A DNA stretch of 64,000 nt from Deinandra increscens subsp. villosa (taxonomy: Eukaryota; Streptophyta; Magnoliopsida; Asterales; Asteraceae): contig JBCNJP010000010.1 of NCBI GenBank assembly GCA_039602395.1, positions 96,961,462 to 97,025,461 of the forward strand, in the 5' to 3' direction. Each line of letters begins with the position of its first letter. Within the stretch, counting starts at the first letter, position 1. The notes beneath the pieces are model-generated. The model had not been told where the DNA came from. It made no database searches and worked only from the letters and a program-made list of their open reading frames with translations. Positions 24,429-36,031 of the stretch are shown one piece after another. The position numbers were made by a program, and so were the translations under genes.

Positions 24429-26019
24429 TCAGCACAGAACTATAGAACAACCTCCTAACTCACTATCCGGAGGCTTCGCCTTCACATCTCTCAGCACAAA
24501 ACTATCGGTAAGCACCCGGTTTCCAATCTCAGAACTACCATTCAAACTCTTATCTAACTTTCTAACCCTCAAAGCACCTAACTTTATTAACTCCAACGAG
24601 TTTTTAACCTTCCAATGCTTAAACCGACCCGATAGGAACTTAATTTTCTCTAGAAAACTCAAAGCCGAGTCATTTTCACTTACGACTACCTCTAACATCC
24701 CCACACTTGATCTAAGCACAATCTCATCATCTAACTTACCTAAATCATCAAGTGTGGGTTTTCTAAACTCAACTTTCACTACCTCATCCTTCTTACTAAC
24801 CAGCTCATTCCCGGGTTCACCTAATGGGTCAAAAATATCACCCTTATCAGATAAAGCATCTACCTTCCCGGGATCCTCCCCACACTTGGGGTCTATCACT
24901 ACCCATTCATCTAGATTCCTAACATTGTCTCTAACCTCCCATTTCTCAGATCCCCTAACAAGCTCATTCTCACCCAACCTATTACCTACCACTAACTCCT
25001 TCCTAGTAACTAGGTTAACACAACAATCTACACATGACCTGAATGATTCCAACAAGCACACAGATTCATTATCCTTCTCCCTCGATCTACCAACCTGAAA
25101 ACTCACACTCTCATCATCAACTCTTAATGTAATTGTACCCTCAAAAGCATCAACTAAGGCACGGGCAGTCCTAAGGAAAGGCCTACCTAGAATTAAAGGG
25201 CATTTTGCATCATAATCAGTATCGACAAGCACAAAATCAACAGGGAACAAAAAATTGTCAATTTTAACAAGCACATTTTCTACAATTCCCCTAGGTGTCA
25301 CCACAGATCTATCAGCTAATGAAATGGTCATTCGGGTCGGGGCAGGATCTCCTAATCCTAGGTGCTGAAAAATAGAATATGGCATGACATTAATGGAAGC
25401 ACCGAGATCCGCCAAAGCGTGGGTCACAGAAGAGCTACCAAAAACACAAGGAATGGTGAATGTTCCCGGATCAGTTAATTTCTCGGGTAGCTTATTCTGG
25501 ACAATCGCAGAACATTGAGCATCAAGTTGAATCTCAGATAAAGCTTCTAACTTCTTTTTATTTGACAACATTTCTTTTAAAAATTTGGCGTACTTAGGCA
25601 TCTTTTGTAATACTTCAGTAAAAGGCAATGAGATCCTAAGTGACCTAAGAAGTTCAAGGAATTGACCATATTCTTGTGCGTTCTTTTGTTGAATTAGTCG
25701 TTCAGGGTATGGCACACGCTTCAGGTCCTCTGCTGTAATCGGTTGACTGGCGAATCGCACTCTCTTCTTCTCCTTCGCCGCCTCCCACTTCATCGGCTTA
25801 CCTCTCGATTGTGGATCTCTAACTTCCTCAACCTCGACGTTTGGTGCAGTACTTGCTGGCCTTACGCTCGGATGCACCCTCCCGTCGGGAGTCTCCAACT
25901 CTATCTCCTCATCAACTGGTTCCTCCTCAACTACCGGTGATGGACTCTCCAGAACTCGACCACTCCGTGTGGTAACCGCATTAACTGACGCGTTGGGGTT
26001 TATATAAGTACTACCGGAA
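24429..26019 (-). CDS. Retropepsin-type protease region of the Athila-like element
   Basis: Counting from a first possible start at 25898 there are 489 residues, but the open frame extends upstream to the gag stop codon, reading 'NAVTTRSGRV', a motif typical of the gag-protease junction in this clade. The protease core has the catalytic motif LADLGASINVMP (Asp 164 from 25898) and the conserved 'CPLILGRPFLRTARALVD' flap-side segment. Roughly 200 further residues are acidic/Lys-rich with no family I recognise, ending at 24429 without reaching a reverse transcriptase. The enzyme would cleave Gag polyproteins. It is in the same frame as gag, separated by a single TAA at 26022-26024, so it is probably made by read-through or was severed by one C-to-T change. 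Confidence 0.85.
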
Positions 26020-26021
26020 AA

Positions 26022-27227
26022 TTAACCCCCTCGGCTGTTTAACTCCTTCAACTGCTTTGCAATATCTCCTACCGAGCTTTGTAAATCCAGAAAAGCTGCT
26101 TGTTGGTTTCTAAGAAGTGTATCATGCTCCATTAGCTTTTTCTGGGTCTCCCCATCTCTCGCGACAAGCTGCTGCAGAATCTGTGTTTGGTTCATGATCA
26201 GCTCCGTAAGCTCCTTTGTAGTCGGACCTTCATTTCCTCTACTATCTTGATTGTATCTCGATTGAAATCCCGGTGGGTTGCCTCCATCTCTCCACCCCGA
26301 ATTCTGACTACTCCTCCACCCGGACTGAAAATAATTACCAAACTGGTTTCGGTTTTCGATGTAGTCCACCTGCTCAGCGGAAGCGAGCGGACAGTCGCTG
26401 GTGTCGTGAGCTCCATGACATAGCTCACATTTGGCCTGCTGTTTGAGCTGCATATCGCGGACCTGCTTCTCTAGTGCATCGATTCGGGCTTGAGCAGAGG
26501 TATCTAGACTTACCTGATGGACTCCCCTAAGTGTAGAAGATGACCTAATGGGTGCTAACGTGACGATCCTACGGTCTCCTAGGGTTTGCTGCTCAGCCAC
26601 TGCGAAACTCTCAAAACGATTTTTGCATTCTTCGACTGTGAGTTTCTCCATCATATGCCCTCCAGCTGAAATGTTAAACTCTCTCTGCACGGCGTATGTC
26701 AAACCGTTATAGAATTTTTCGATGATCGCCCATTCTGTCAACCCGTGTTGCGGACACCTGCTGAGAAGAGTGTTGAAACGCTCATACGCTACAGAATAAG
26801 GCTCGCCGGGATCCATGCGAAAGCTGTGAATTTCCTCCCGAGTACGCGAAGCCTTCGCTGGAGGGTGATATTTCTTTAAGAATTTTTGCTTCAAATCTGC
26901 CCAGGTGGCAATCGAGTTAGGAGGAAGCGTCTCCAACCATACGGCCGCTCTAGATGCGAGCGAGAAAGGGAACAGCCGTAGGTATATAACATCATTCGTA
27001 ACTCCGGTGAGTCCGAATGTGTTACAAACACGCACAAACCTCGAAAGGTGAGCTGGTGCGTCTTCATCTTCACGTCCGCTGAATTGAACAGTGTTAGATA
27101 GCGCGTTGATGACGTGAGATGGAATCTGCCAGTTGGCAGTGGCGGTGATGGTGGTGGGTGCGATAGCGAAACTAGCATCGTCGAAGCCGACACTAGCCTG
27201 CTGGTGGACGGTGCGTCGTTCAGCCAT
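26022..27227 (-). CDS. Gag of the Athila-like element
   Basis: 401 residues from ATG 27227 to TAA 26022. The central 'retrotransposon gag' domain is clear: 'HLSRFVRVCNTFGLTGV', 'RLFPFSLASRAAVWLETLP', 'WADLKQKFLKKYHPP' and 'FYNGLTYAVQREFNISAGG' (about residues 60-200). A degenerate zinc knuckle C267-X2-C-X3-H-X4-C279 ('CELCHGAHDTSDC') follows, then a Gln/Asn-rich part and a C-terminal coiled-coil-like stretch. Gag forms the virus-like particle that packages element RNA. The start is well placed, 170 bp downstream of the primer binding site on the minus strand. The frame is undamaged, consistent with a young copy. Confidence 0.93.
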   Translation of the reverse strand: MAERRTVHQQASVGFDDASFAIAPTTITATANWQIPSHVINALSNTVQFSGREDEDAPAHLSRFVRVCNTFGLTGVTNDVIYLRLFPFSLASRAAVWLETLPPNSIATWADLKQKFLKKYHPPAKASRTREEIHSFRMDPGEPYSVAYERFNTLLSRCPQHGLTEWAIIEKFYNGLTYAVQREFNISAGGHMMEKLTVEECKNRFESFAVAEQQTLGDRRIVTLAPIRSSSTLRGVHQVSLDTSAQARIDALEKQVRDMQLKQQAKCELCHGAHDTSDCPLASAEQVDYIENRNQFGNYFQSGWRSSQNSGWRDGGNPPGFQSRYNQDSRGNEGPTTKELTELIMNQTQILQQLVARDGETQKKLMEHDTLLRNQQAAFLDLQSSVGDIAKQLKELNSRGG

Positions 27228-27395
27228 GAAAAAAAATATCTGAGAGAAAAAAAAAATGAGTACGAAAAAAAATAAAAATATGAAAATATAAAAACTAGAC
27301 TCGAGAAAAAAATAAACCTAAAGGAAATCTAGACGCAAAAACCGAAAAGACTCAAAATTCCTAGACGACCTAGTTAATCTTGCTATTGCCAAGTG

Positions 27396-27413
27396 TCCCC
27401 GGCAACGGCGCCA
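27396..27413 (-). promoter_or_regulatory. tRNA-Asp-type primer binding site
   Basis: The plus strand reads TCCCCGGCAACGGCGCCA, the 3' end of plant tRNA-Asp including CCA, 6 bp from the 5' LTR. The minus strand would anneal this tRNA to prime reverse transcription. Confidence 0.88.
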
Positions 27414-27419
27414 AAAACT

Positions 27420-29318
27420 TGATGTGCTCGGAACGACTCTAAAAACACTAATAAAATAGACCTAAACCTAGACCTAAGACACACCTAAATTTTACCGAAA
27501 ATAACCTAAACCAAACCGAACCCTAAGGCAGTGTACCTGTCGGGTTATAGTAAAGCTAAGGCAAGACCGGAATATCGAACCTAGGACACTATGAAAACAA
27601 GAATTAACCTAGACCTAAGAAAGGAATAATTTGAGATTTTGGGTTTTTTGAATTAAGAGTAACTAAATTAACTAACTAAAGTAACTATCAACGAAAACAG
27701 AGAATCTAAGGAAACTGCAGATGAGAGAACAAGTACCACCTAGGCCTAGCTCCTAATCTATGACATCGACTTCTAACGGTTATGACAACTATGTTAGAAC
27801 CAGAATCTTATGACACAATCTATCAACATACTATGAGCCCCCGAATCACTCTCCGGATGTTACTGATAATATACCTCTAGATTGGAATACGCTCACCGGT
27901 TAGTTAGTTCACCTTTTAAGTCCATCCTAACTTAATTACTCTAACATTCGAACAATTGGTTCACCTTTTAAGTCCTTCCCAATTCACTTACCCTAGCCAC
28001 TCTCGGATATACCTAAAGCACACCTAAGATAAGCGGAACTACCTCTATTCAATCGCAACCGACTCGAATAACAGATTAACTAACTACCTAGGACATTTCC
28101 TTTTGAGACAATGCTACCCTAAATAATTAACCAACCCGATTACCCAATAGTCCATTTCCTTTTAAGTTTCAAGACAAGCAGAATATAACAATCAAGTAGA
28201 AAATCATCAATCAACCTTATGAATCCCTAAACTAGCAATCCATACTAATAAACACATTCATGCAAATTAGTCACTTTACCCAAACCGGAAGACATCCGCA
28301 AGCAGAATCAAGGTCAATCAACAATTCTAGACCTAATCATAATACGCACATGCATCAATTGAAATCAAATAGAGAAATTTAAAGAGCAATTCAATCCAAC
28401 AATAGTCATCATAAACCGAACAAGTCAAAATCACAAATTAGAATTCATAACGGCCTAGGCGGCACTAGGTGCTTAGCCTAAGACCATGATTAAATCAAGA
28501 ACAAACAAAAAGTCTAAATCTTGAAAGTAAACCATAGTGCTAAGTAAAGTACAAAAGAGAAATCTAGAAAAGGAACGAAACCGGATAGCCGAATCGAAGC
28601 CGAATGCTTAACCGGAGCGATCTCCTCTTTTCCGAATTCTTTTCTTCTGCCGTCGCTTTTTAATTCGTAGGGTTCTGCTCTCCTAGTCGGCTGGAAAATT
28701 GATTCTTCGAGGTCTCTCTTGTCGCCGTCGTCTAAAAAAATTCATTAACCTCTCCTTTTGAAACCAGAATGTCGCTTTATATACCAAAAGAATTAGGGGT
28801 TGCGGGAATGTTCGGAACTAGCGTATGGCCAGTTGGATAATCCGCCACAAGCGGTTCGTTTGGGCTTCATATGCCGACAAAATAGTCGGTTTCCACCGAC
28901 TCAATTTTTTTCTTCCTTCATCCATATTCACGAATTAATTTCACAGCATGATACTTTCATAAAATTTGCAATTAAGCCCCCTTGATTTTCCTTTAATTCT
29001 AAGCTAGTCCTTTAACTTATTAATTTATTCCTTTCAACCCTCAACTTAGATGAATTGTCATACCATCCTCTTGGGCAATTATACCAACCTGCAACAAATA
29101 TATATAACCATTTTGAGCACAATTAAATCACAATCGACCTAAATAAACACAAGATTTAATTAATTACTAAACTCACTCAAAATTGTACAAAAATGACTCA
29201 ACACCACATTAAGACTCAAATAACTAAAATATATAAAAAACTAAATAAAAATGACTCAAAACCGACTCAAATATTATACAAATTACACGGGAAATATAGA
29301 TGTGTTTGCAACACATCA
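27420..29318 (-). repeat. 5' LTR of the Athila-like element
   Basis: 1899 bp. It carries the same TGATGTG...CACATCA ends as its partner and drives the minus-strand gag. Confidence 0.96.
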
Positions 29319-29323
29319 CTACA

Positions 29324-32300
29324 CTACGATTTACATTTTTCACTTATGACTCTCATTTCATTAAATATTACAACTATATGTCCCATTTGGTTTATTGGTG
29401 ACTCGAGTTCCATGACACCCCGAACTTTTTACCACGATTTGCATTTCATGTTGTACGTGTTATCAATTCAAAGTTATAGCAGTTTTCACACTTTCCCATG
29501 CCTTCAAATGATTCTCCCTTTTCGTCACCATAACTGTACCTTATTTGGTACTACCCATTTTAAGCTTACCTCGCAGATCTAGCCATTTGGTTTTCAAACA
29601 TCTATAAAATTGCATTTTAGCCTCTCAAAAATTTCATCGTTTGACATATTATGTTTCTTTTGACAAACAATTTTCAATAAGAAGACCCAAAATGTTGAAC
29701 CTTCCAAAAATCTACACGTATCATTTTTTCTACTAAATTGCATGTTGGTGAGTAACCGTTGATGTGTTCACAAGGTTATAAGTTTGCGTGGTTACGAGAT
29801 TCCACGCTTACAAGTTAACAAGTTTTCACATTAACGAGTCTACGAACTAGCAAGGTATACGATTCACCATTTTAGCACAAATTTTTTACTTGCCCATTTA
29901 AAAACTTTTGCATTTTAATCTCACATATTTGATTTCATTGAACGCATGACTAGGAGTCTGCTTGTTTGGGAATTTACGAGTTTACAAGTTTACATGCTAC
30001 GGGATTGCACGTGTACAAATTTACGACTTTACGACCTCGCAAGTAGACAACTCTATATGCGCTCAAAATAAAACAAAAAAAAAATTCTCGCTCGAATCTA
30101 AATTTTCACGTGGTCCCTGAGTCATTTTTCACACTATGCCCTAAACCTTTAGCAACTATGCCTTGGTGATATTTCATGTTACCCCCCTCTAATGATTTCA
30201 TTTCAGTGTCCTTACCCTTATTAACGCTAAAGTTGTACGTTTCAAGAAGATCCTTCATAACCTCGCCCGGACGTTCAAGTCCTGGTGATCCAGGGCGATA
30301 AATCAGTCAGTGGGCTCAAGCTCATGCCTGGCACCCAAGCCCACAAATACTCGTGCAAGGAGATCGTGGCATTCACTATCCATATTATGGAGGTTCGTGA
30401 AAATAAAGGGGAATCGAAGACATCCTAGTCATTCAGAACTTCTTGAAGTTTTCCCAAAGACGTATAGGGTCTTCCTCCCGTTCGCCGAATCGACCTACAC
30501 AACTACCCTATGCCTGGCGTACTTCCGTTGCAAGTCACCTTATTGCTTCGCACCCTCGGAAAACCATAAACCATTAACCCCAGTTCGGGTCGATAACTTT
30601 GACCCTAAAAAAACCTCTCGCTCCTACGAGATCGACTTTCACTCTGGGCTTTATCCCCTCCATGGTGACGATTCTTAATTTTGTTTTTCTCATGTGGCAC
30701 GATGATTTGATCTAATCAAAGTCTATGGTTCTCTCCTGATTCAATAAGCGTTTTTTTTATACTTGCAAACTCTATTTGTAACTCCTAAATTCTGATCGCC
30801 TTCATTGGCGATATTCGAATTTAATCCGGACCCACTCTCGATTTTTAATCGTGGAACTCGTATTACTCAAACAATAAACTCGGGGAAAATTTTTGTTGCT
30901 GTTTAATTTATGGGTTCGACACAATAGTCACTCCACAAATTTGATTTTGTTTATTTAAATTTATGGACTCTACTATTATAGTTGAATCCGTGAATTTTGA
31001 TTTTTGGTCATTTAAATTCATGGACTCAATCGTTGGTGATTCAATAATTGGTCCATGAATCCCCTTTTGCTATTTATATTCAGGGACACGATTGTTGGTG
31101 ATTCAATAGTCGATCCATGAATTCCACTTTTGTTATGTAATTTCATGAACTCGATTGTTGGTGATTCAATAGTCGACCCATGAATCCCATTCTTGTTATT
31201 TAAATTCATGACTCAACTTCTGGTGATTCGGTAGTCGATACATGGAATTCATTCTTGTGATTTAAATTCATGAACTCGATTCTTGGTGATTCAATAATCG
31301 GTTTATGAATTCAACTCGTGATATTTGAACTCATGGAATTGATTATTGTTAACTCAATAGTCGATTTTGATTATTTAATTTGTGAACTCGAATTTTGTTG
31401 ACCTAATAGTCGACTCACAAAACCATCTTTAGTTGCTAAAATCATGTAATCAATTTCTTTTTCATGGAATCAATTAGCATTAAATCAATAATCGTTTCAT
31501 GTATATGATTTTTTTTATACATGATTTCGAATTTTGCTCAATTCACAAACTCGACATTAAATACTCTATTTATGTTTTTGGCCACGGGTTACCCAATGAC
31601 CAATTTGTTCGATCTAAGGATCTAACCTGTGTCATTCCATACACGATTTATGGGTTTTGTTGGTATTGATAACTTTCTGGTTTGAATTGTGATACGCAAC
31701 ACTCAATTTATGTTTGACTTATATTTCTCCATGCATGTATTGGGATTCGTGTTGTCTGAATCATTTTATTCGATCCATGGTGTTCATGTTATTTGAATTA
31801 TGTATTCGACTCATGCCACCTAGTACATGACATTTGACACGACTCATTTTGCTCGATCCTTTTTGGGGTTATCTGATTTTGGATTTGGGGTCTATTTTAC
31901 TCACACACTATTTCTATACGCAAGGTTGTTTTGTGATAGTGGAAATTCTCATATGCCATTGGATATTCTCACCGTCTCATGTTTTGGTTATAATTTCACT
32001 ACCTCATTATATACTGAATCGGGACCCATACGTGCCATAACCGACGATTTGTGTGTGATGCTAGCTACAATGCACTATCGGTTTTGGTTATGGGCACGAG
32101 GTCTTGGGTTTAGACAAGAGATCAGTACGGATTTTGTTTAGGCCACACGTCTTGTGGATGGGCCGGAAGTGGGCCGCGACCTGTCTAGCATAACCAGAAA
32201 CTTGATAAGTTGTCTTGACGAAAAAATCTGCAATCACAAATTTGTTATATATGGAGCAATTTCATTGATATTATGTTAAGACCTCAAACTCGATTTTCAA

Positions 32301-32950
32301 AAGGCGTACATGTTACACTCGTCCCTCGCATTCTATACCTTCAGTCTCGCTCCTAAAGTAGGGGAGATTGCAGTTTTTATTTCAGGGTTAGTTGGTTGTA
32401 CAACCTCGATTTCACAATCAAGCTATGATTTAACTTATTGGTTCTTGTCACCTATCCTACGTTGGTAATGTATCCATTGATGTATTTTAGTTATATTGAG
32501 TTATTGCAATCTCAGAATCAATTACCAGAATTCAGATGTTGTTGTGTGGAATAGGTGGTTCTCCGTTGGCAACTAGCACACTTTTAGGTATCAAAGATGT
32601 GGTGGGTTAGCTGCAGTACACCCTATATATAAACATTGATGGTGCTTTAAGGGTGGACTAGGAGTCAGAACGAGGACTGACCATAGGTGTTGGTCGTGTC
32701 GCAAAGCTATGTCAACCTCTTTATTACCGTTAGTAACTTAGCCTTGTCGGCTGTGTGAAAATCAGTACCGATGTGAATGATTCAGTAATCGAAAGTGTAT
32801 TCTCATTTTCGGTGAAATCGTTTATATCATCACCTTACCTCCTGGTCATGGTGTTTCCCTTTTTGGTAAGAGCTCCATTTGGTTTGTGTTCCTTTATCTC
32901 GTAAAAGTCTCTACTAATTTCGGGACGAAATTCCATAAAGTAGGGGAGAC
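29324..32950 (+). mobile_element. 3' internal part of the large non-coding LTR element
   Basis: This resumes directly after the CTACA duplication. No gag or pol domain is recognisable. A 369-bp open frame at 30310-30678 is unsupported by any motif. Stretches at 29755-30060 repeat 'TTTACGAGTT/TTACAAGTTT' words, and 30905-31560 is a tandem array. The last 35 bp ('TTCGGGACGAAATTCC' then AGTAGGGGAGAC) look like the degenerate pol end and polypurine tract of Tekay-type elements, which suggests that the element derives from that clade by loss of its genes (a LARD). Confidence 0.8.
30905..31560. repeat. Tandem array of about 60-bp units
   Basis: Around ten diverged units each contain 'GGTGATTCAATAGTCGA', 'CCATGAATTC' and 'TTATTTAAATTCATG' in the same order. 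The best-conserved units lie at about 31020-31320. Confidence 0.85.
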
Positions 32951-33225
32951 TGTAACAGCCACGTCCGACCCGTTTGTAAAACCCGACCTGTGACAACCGG
33001 CAATTTCCCAGGTTAAACCCGTTAATAAGTTGTGTTATATATTGATAACGTCCGTTACTTCCGTTAACTAGAATAGTTACACGAACGTTGCACATGAGTC
33101 TAGACGTCGGTTAACTTACTTGAATATATATAATTTATAATTTGATATAAATTATATTTTATGATTTCATAAAAACGTTTTGTCATTTTATATGACAATT
33201 ATATTTACTATTTTTATGTGGTATA

Positions 33226-33286
<61 letters not shown>
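33226..33286. repeat. TA microsatellite
   Basis: An almost pure (TA)n run of about 60 bp forms the left border of the DNA element at 33287. Confidence 0.95.
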
Positions 33287-33288
<2 letters not shown>

Positions 33289-34785
33289 AATGGGAACATT
33301 TAATAACCCCTTCTTGGAGCATTAACCAAATAACCTCATCTCCATGGTTTTCCTTTTTGATCTGATGGTTGATAGGCAAGATACTCTTTTTGTGGCTGTA
33401 TTTGATCCAGGGGCTGGAAAGTAATTTACATAACCCTATTTTATTTAAAGATTATCTCCATCATCAATTAGCAGATCTCATCCAAAATATCACAAAAGAG
33501 TAGATCGGCATCTCCAGCCCACACCTCCCACCCTCCGATGCTCGCCCGCTGCCTTCTGCCGTTGCATCCTTCTTTGTAATCACAGCCTCCAGTCGGCATC
33601 TCCAGCCCACCCTCACACGCTCCGATTTATTCCGTTTTGTAAAGAGGATCGAGTTTGTGGAGGACCGCAGATGGCAGTGGTGCCGCGGGTCAAGGAGACG
33701 CTCGTTTCGACGGTGACGGTGATGTTTGTTGATTTATAGAGCATTTAAAGTTTCATCGGAGTTTTGATTTTATTTTATTTTTTTATATAATCTGGATCGT
33801 AGATTGAATCTAGCTGATTCTCTAAAATTCATATAAGTTTTTTGTGTTCCATTCTCTTTTAATAGTGATATATGATCTGATCACTTCTGATCACTAGTGA
33901 TACATATGATCTGATCACTTGTGTTTCATTTACAAGCATTTTTTTTTATTTTGACTTTTAAAGTCAAACAAAGAGTTGAAGAAGCATAAGGAGTATGCGT
34001 TATTGTCGAGTTCTTTTTTTTTAGATTTGTATGGATGTCATTATATTCATTGATTTTCTCTAACAATTTGTACTCGGTATTTTTTTTTTGTTAAATCTTG
34101 ATGTTTTTATAGTTTGTAATCTGTGTATACATAGTTGTACATTTTGATTATCTAGATTTGGTATTTAGGTTTGTTTTTTCGAATGGTAATCATCTTGGCA
34201 TCTATCTTGGATTTCTTTAAATTTTTGTAATTATTTAGTTGTACATTTGATTTTTTTTTGTTCTATCTTAACAACATCAGTGTTTACTGTTAATCACACC
34301 AGTGTTAATGGTTATAGCATCAGTGTTTTATAAGCATATTGATGCATTGGCAGGTTGTAATACATGCATATCCAGTTGTACCTAAGTAGAAACATCGATG
34401 CTAATGGTTATGAATGTATGTTAATAGTTATGACAGTAATGTTAGTAGTTGTAACACTAGTGCTACAACGCACGTCTGAGAAAACGATAATAAAAAATGT
34501 CGAGACTATACTTGAATTAAAGATAAAAATGCGACGAGTTTAATGGTGTAATTTTTATAAAAATCCGACAATGTATAAAAAAGTTATGGACTTTTTTAAA
34601 TGAATGGGGGTTTATGTGGTTTTGTTAAATGACAGATTTGCCCTTTTCAATTTAATAAAAAACAAAACATAATTAAAAAAATCAGCTTTAATTAGAGCCC
34701 TTGGATCAACCCCATTTTTTGATCAAGCCATCCATTGTTGGTTATTTGGTTAATTCTATAAGACATGGTTAATATTCATTCCATC

Positions 34786-34788
<3 letters not shown>
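33287..34788. mobile_element. Non-autonomous DNA element inserted in TA repeats
   Basis: This 1.5-kb segment lies between two (TA)n tracts. Its ends are degenerate inverted repeats: left GGAATGGGAACATTTAATAA, right complement GGGGATGGAATGAATATTAA. The subterminal sequence 'TTAACCAAATAACC' and a TTTTTGATC motif recur in inverted order. There is no transposase. A GC-rich core at about 33500-33730 contains 'GGCATCTCCAGCCCA' twice. The style fits small Mutator-like elements that prefer TA-rich sites, but the target duplication cannot be read in the simple repeat. Confidence 0.6.
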
Positions 34789-34841
<53 letters not shown>

Positions 34842-34842
34842 G
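34789..34842. repeat. TA microsatellite
   Basis: A (TA)n run of about 54 bp on the right side of the DNA element. Confidence 0.95.
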
Positions 34843-35063
34843 CATGTCATTTTATGATTTTATGTGACGACATGTCATGTAAATTACCCGAAGCGTTTCT
34901 ATATTTTTATAGGAATTTAAAGCATATAGTTATTGGGTTATAACTATGATTTTATGTAACTTTAAACGAATAATTACAGATTTAAAATCTATGATTTTAT
35001 GTGAATTTGGAGGTTTATATATTAATAAACGTTATACGTTATATATGTTGTTTCATACACTCG

Positions 35064-35123
35064 TAACGGCCTCTAACGTGGTTTAACAAAGAGCTCTTTG
35101 TTAAACCACGTTAGAGGCCGTTA
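35064..35123. repeat. Perfect 60-bp palindrome
   Basis: The arms of 30 bp are exact reverse complements without any spacer, beginning TAACGGCCTCTAACGTGG and centred on GAGCTC at 35091-35096. As RNA this would be a perfect hairpin. Confidence 0.97.
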
Positions 35124-35873
35124 TATATTTTTTTATGTATATATAAACTTGAGGGACCTAACTTGTAGTTCTCTAAACCTAAATTCTCTGTAATAAACAT
35201 GGAGGACCTGTTGTGTAATTAACAAAATTTCATAACTAAATTATGTTTAAACTGGAGGGACCAATTATGCAATTCAATTAAAATTGAATTAATGTCAGCC
35301 GACGGTTCTTCTGGTACATCGCCGATTTCGATCAGTAACGAAAAAGCCCATCAAGTGTGATTCATTGTAATTGAATTAAGAGTTATGGTTGCATTTGATT
35401 CGATTAATTACCAACCTCCCATCATTTGAATCCCATCCATCTCTGAAAAAGAAAAAAAAACCATCTTCGTTGCTCTCGTTGTACCACCGCAAAGAAGAAA
35501 GAAAACCTCACCGGAGCTAAGTTTTTCGGCCGCTCACGACCACCACGCTACAAAATCGAGCCCCCGTTAGTCACCAAGAGACACCGCTGAAGCAACTAAG
35601 GGTTCCAGACCATTGGCGGGTTCTGGAATCGCAGTCGGAATCGTGTTCGAGTTCGAGTTCGGTTTCGTTTCGGCATAGAAAACGCATCACAACTCATCTT
35701 CGATTCGAGGTAACCCTTTACCTAAGTTAATCGCACCATTATATGTGTTTTTTTTCTTGATTCGCGATTTTCCGGTGACCGGAATAAAACTCCGGCCACC
35801 GGAGTTTTGGGGAAGAAGGTGATAACCGAACGAGAAGGGTTAAATACAAAACGAGCTGGTAACTTAAACAAAC

Positions 35874-35946
35874 GAGTATGTAGCGCAGTTGGTAGTCGCG
35901 TTACCTGGAGACTGAGTGGTCTCCGGTTCGAACCCCAGCAGCCCCA
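35874..35946 (+). other. tRNA-like segment with A and B boxes
   Basis: TAGCGCAGTTGG (35881-35892) matches the pol III A-box consensus and GGTTCGAACCC (35925-35935) the B box, at normal tRNA spacing. The acceptor and anticodon stems do not pair well, so this is a tRNA relic inside the LTR and not a working gene. Confidence 0.6.
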
Positions 35947-36031
35947 ATTTTTTTATTCATTTTCTGTGAACTGTTTTTTCCCACCAGACTGAGTACACAA
36001 AAGGAATTCTGGCTAAAACTGTTAACCAAAT

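Larger units (their letters stand above)
20993..29318 (-). mobile_element. Complete gag-protease-only Athila-like LTR retrotransposon
   Basis: Two LTRs of 1899 bp (20993-22891 and 27420-29318) are nearly identical and end in a perfect inverted repeat, TGATGTG...CACATCA. The element is bordered by CTACA duplications (20988-20992, 29319-29323). Transcription runs on the minus strand: primer binding site 27396-27413 (complement of the tRNA-Asp 3' end, TGGCGCCGTTGCCGGGGA), gag, protease, a long non-coding 3' part, then a purine tract (GTGTGGGGATGTT) at 22892-22904. There is no reverse transcriptase, RNase H or integrase in the 4528-bp internal region, so it is non-autonomous, comparable to the 'TR-GAG' class. 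PBS type and the DLGASINVMP protease motif fit Athila-type Ty3/gypsy elements. Confidence 0.95.

Noticed and set aside
30310..30678. 122-codon open frame inside the non-coding LTR element
   Set aside because: It has no recognisable motif, lies in a region free of other coding traces, and its length is not exceptional.
30905..31560. CRISPR-like array
   Set aside because: Units are contiguous and diverged without unique spacers, in a plant nuclear context; it is a plain tandem repeat.
35874..35946. Functional tRNA gene
   Set aside because: Boxes A and B are good, but acceptor and anticodon stems do not pair, and the segment is embedded in an LTR.
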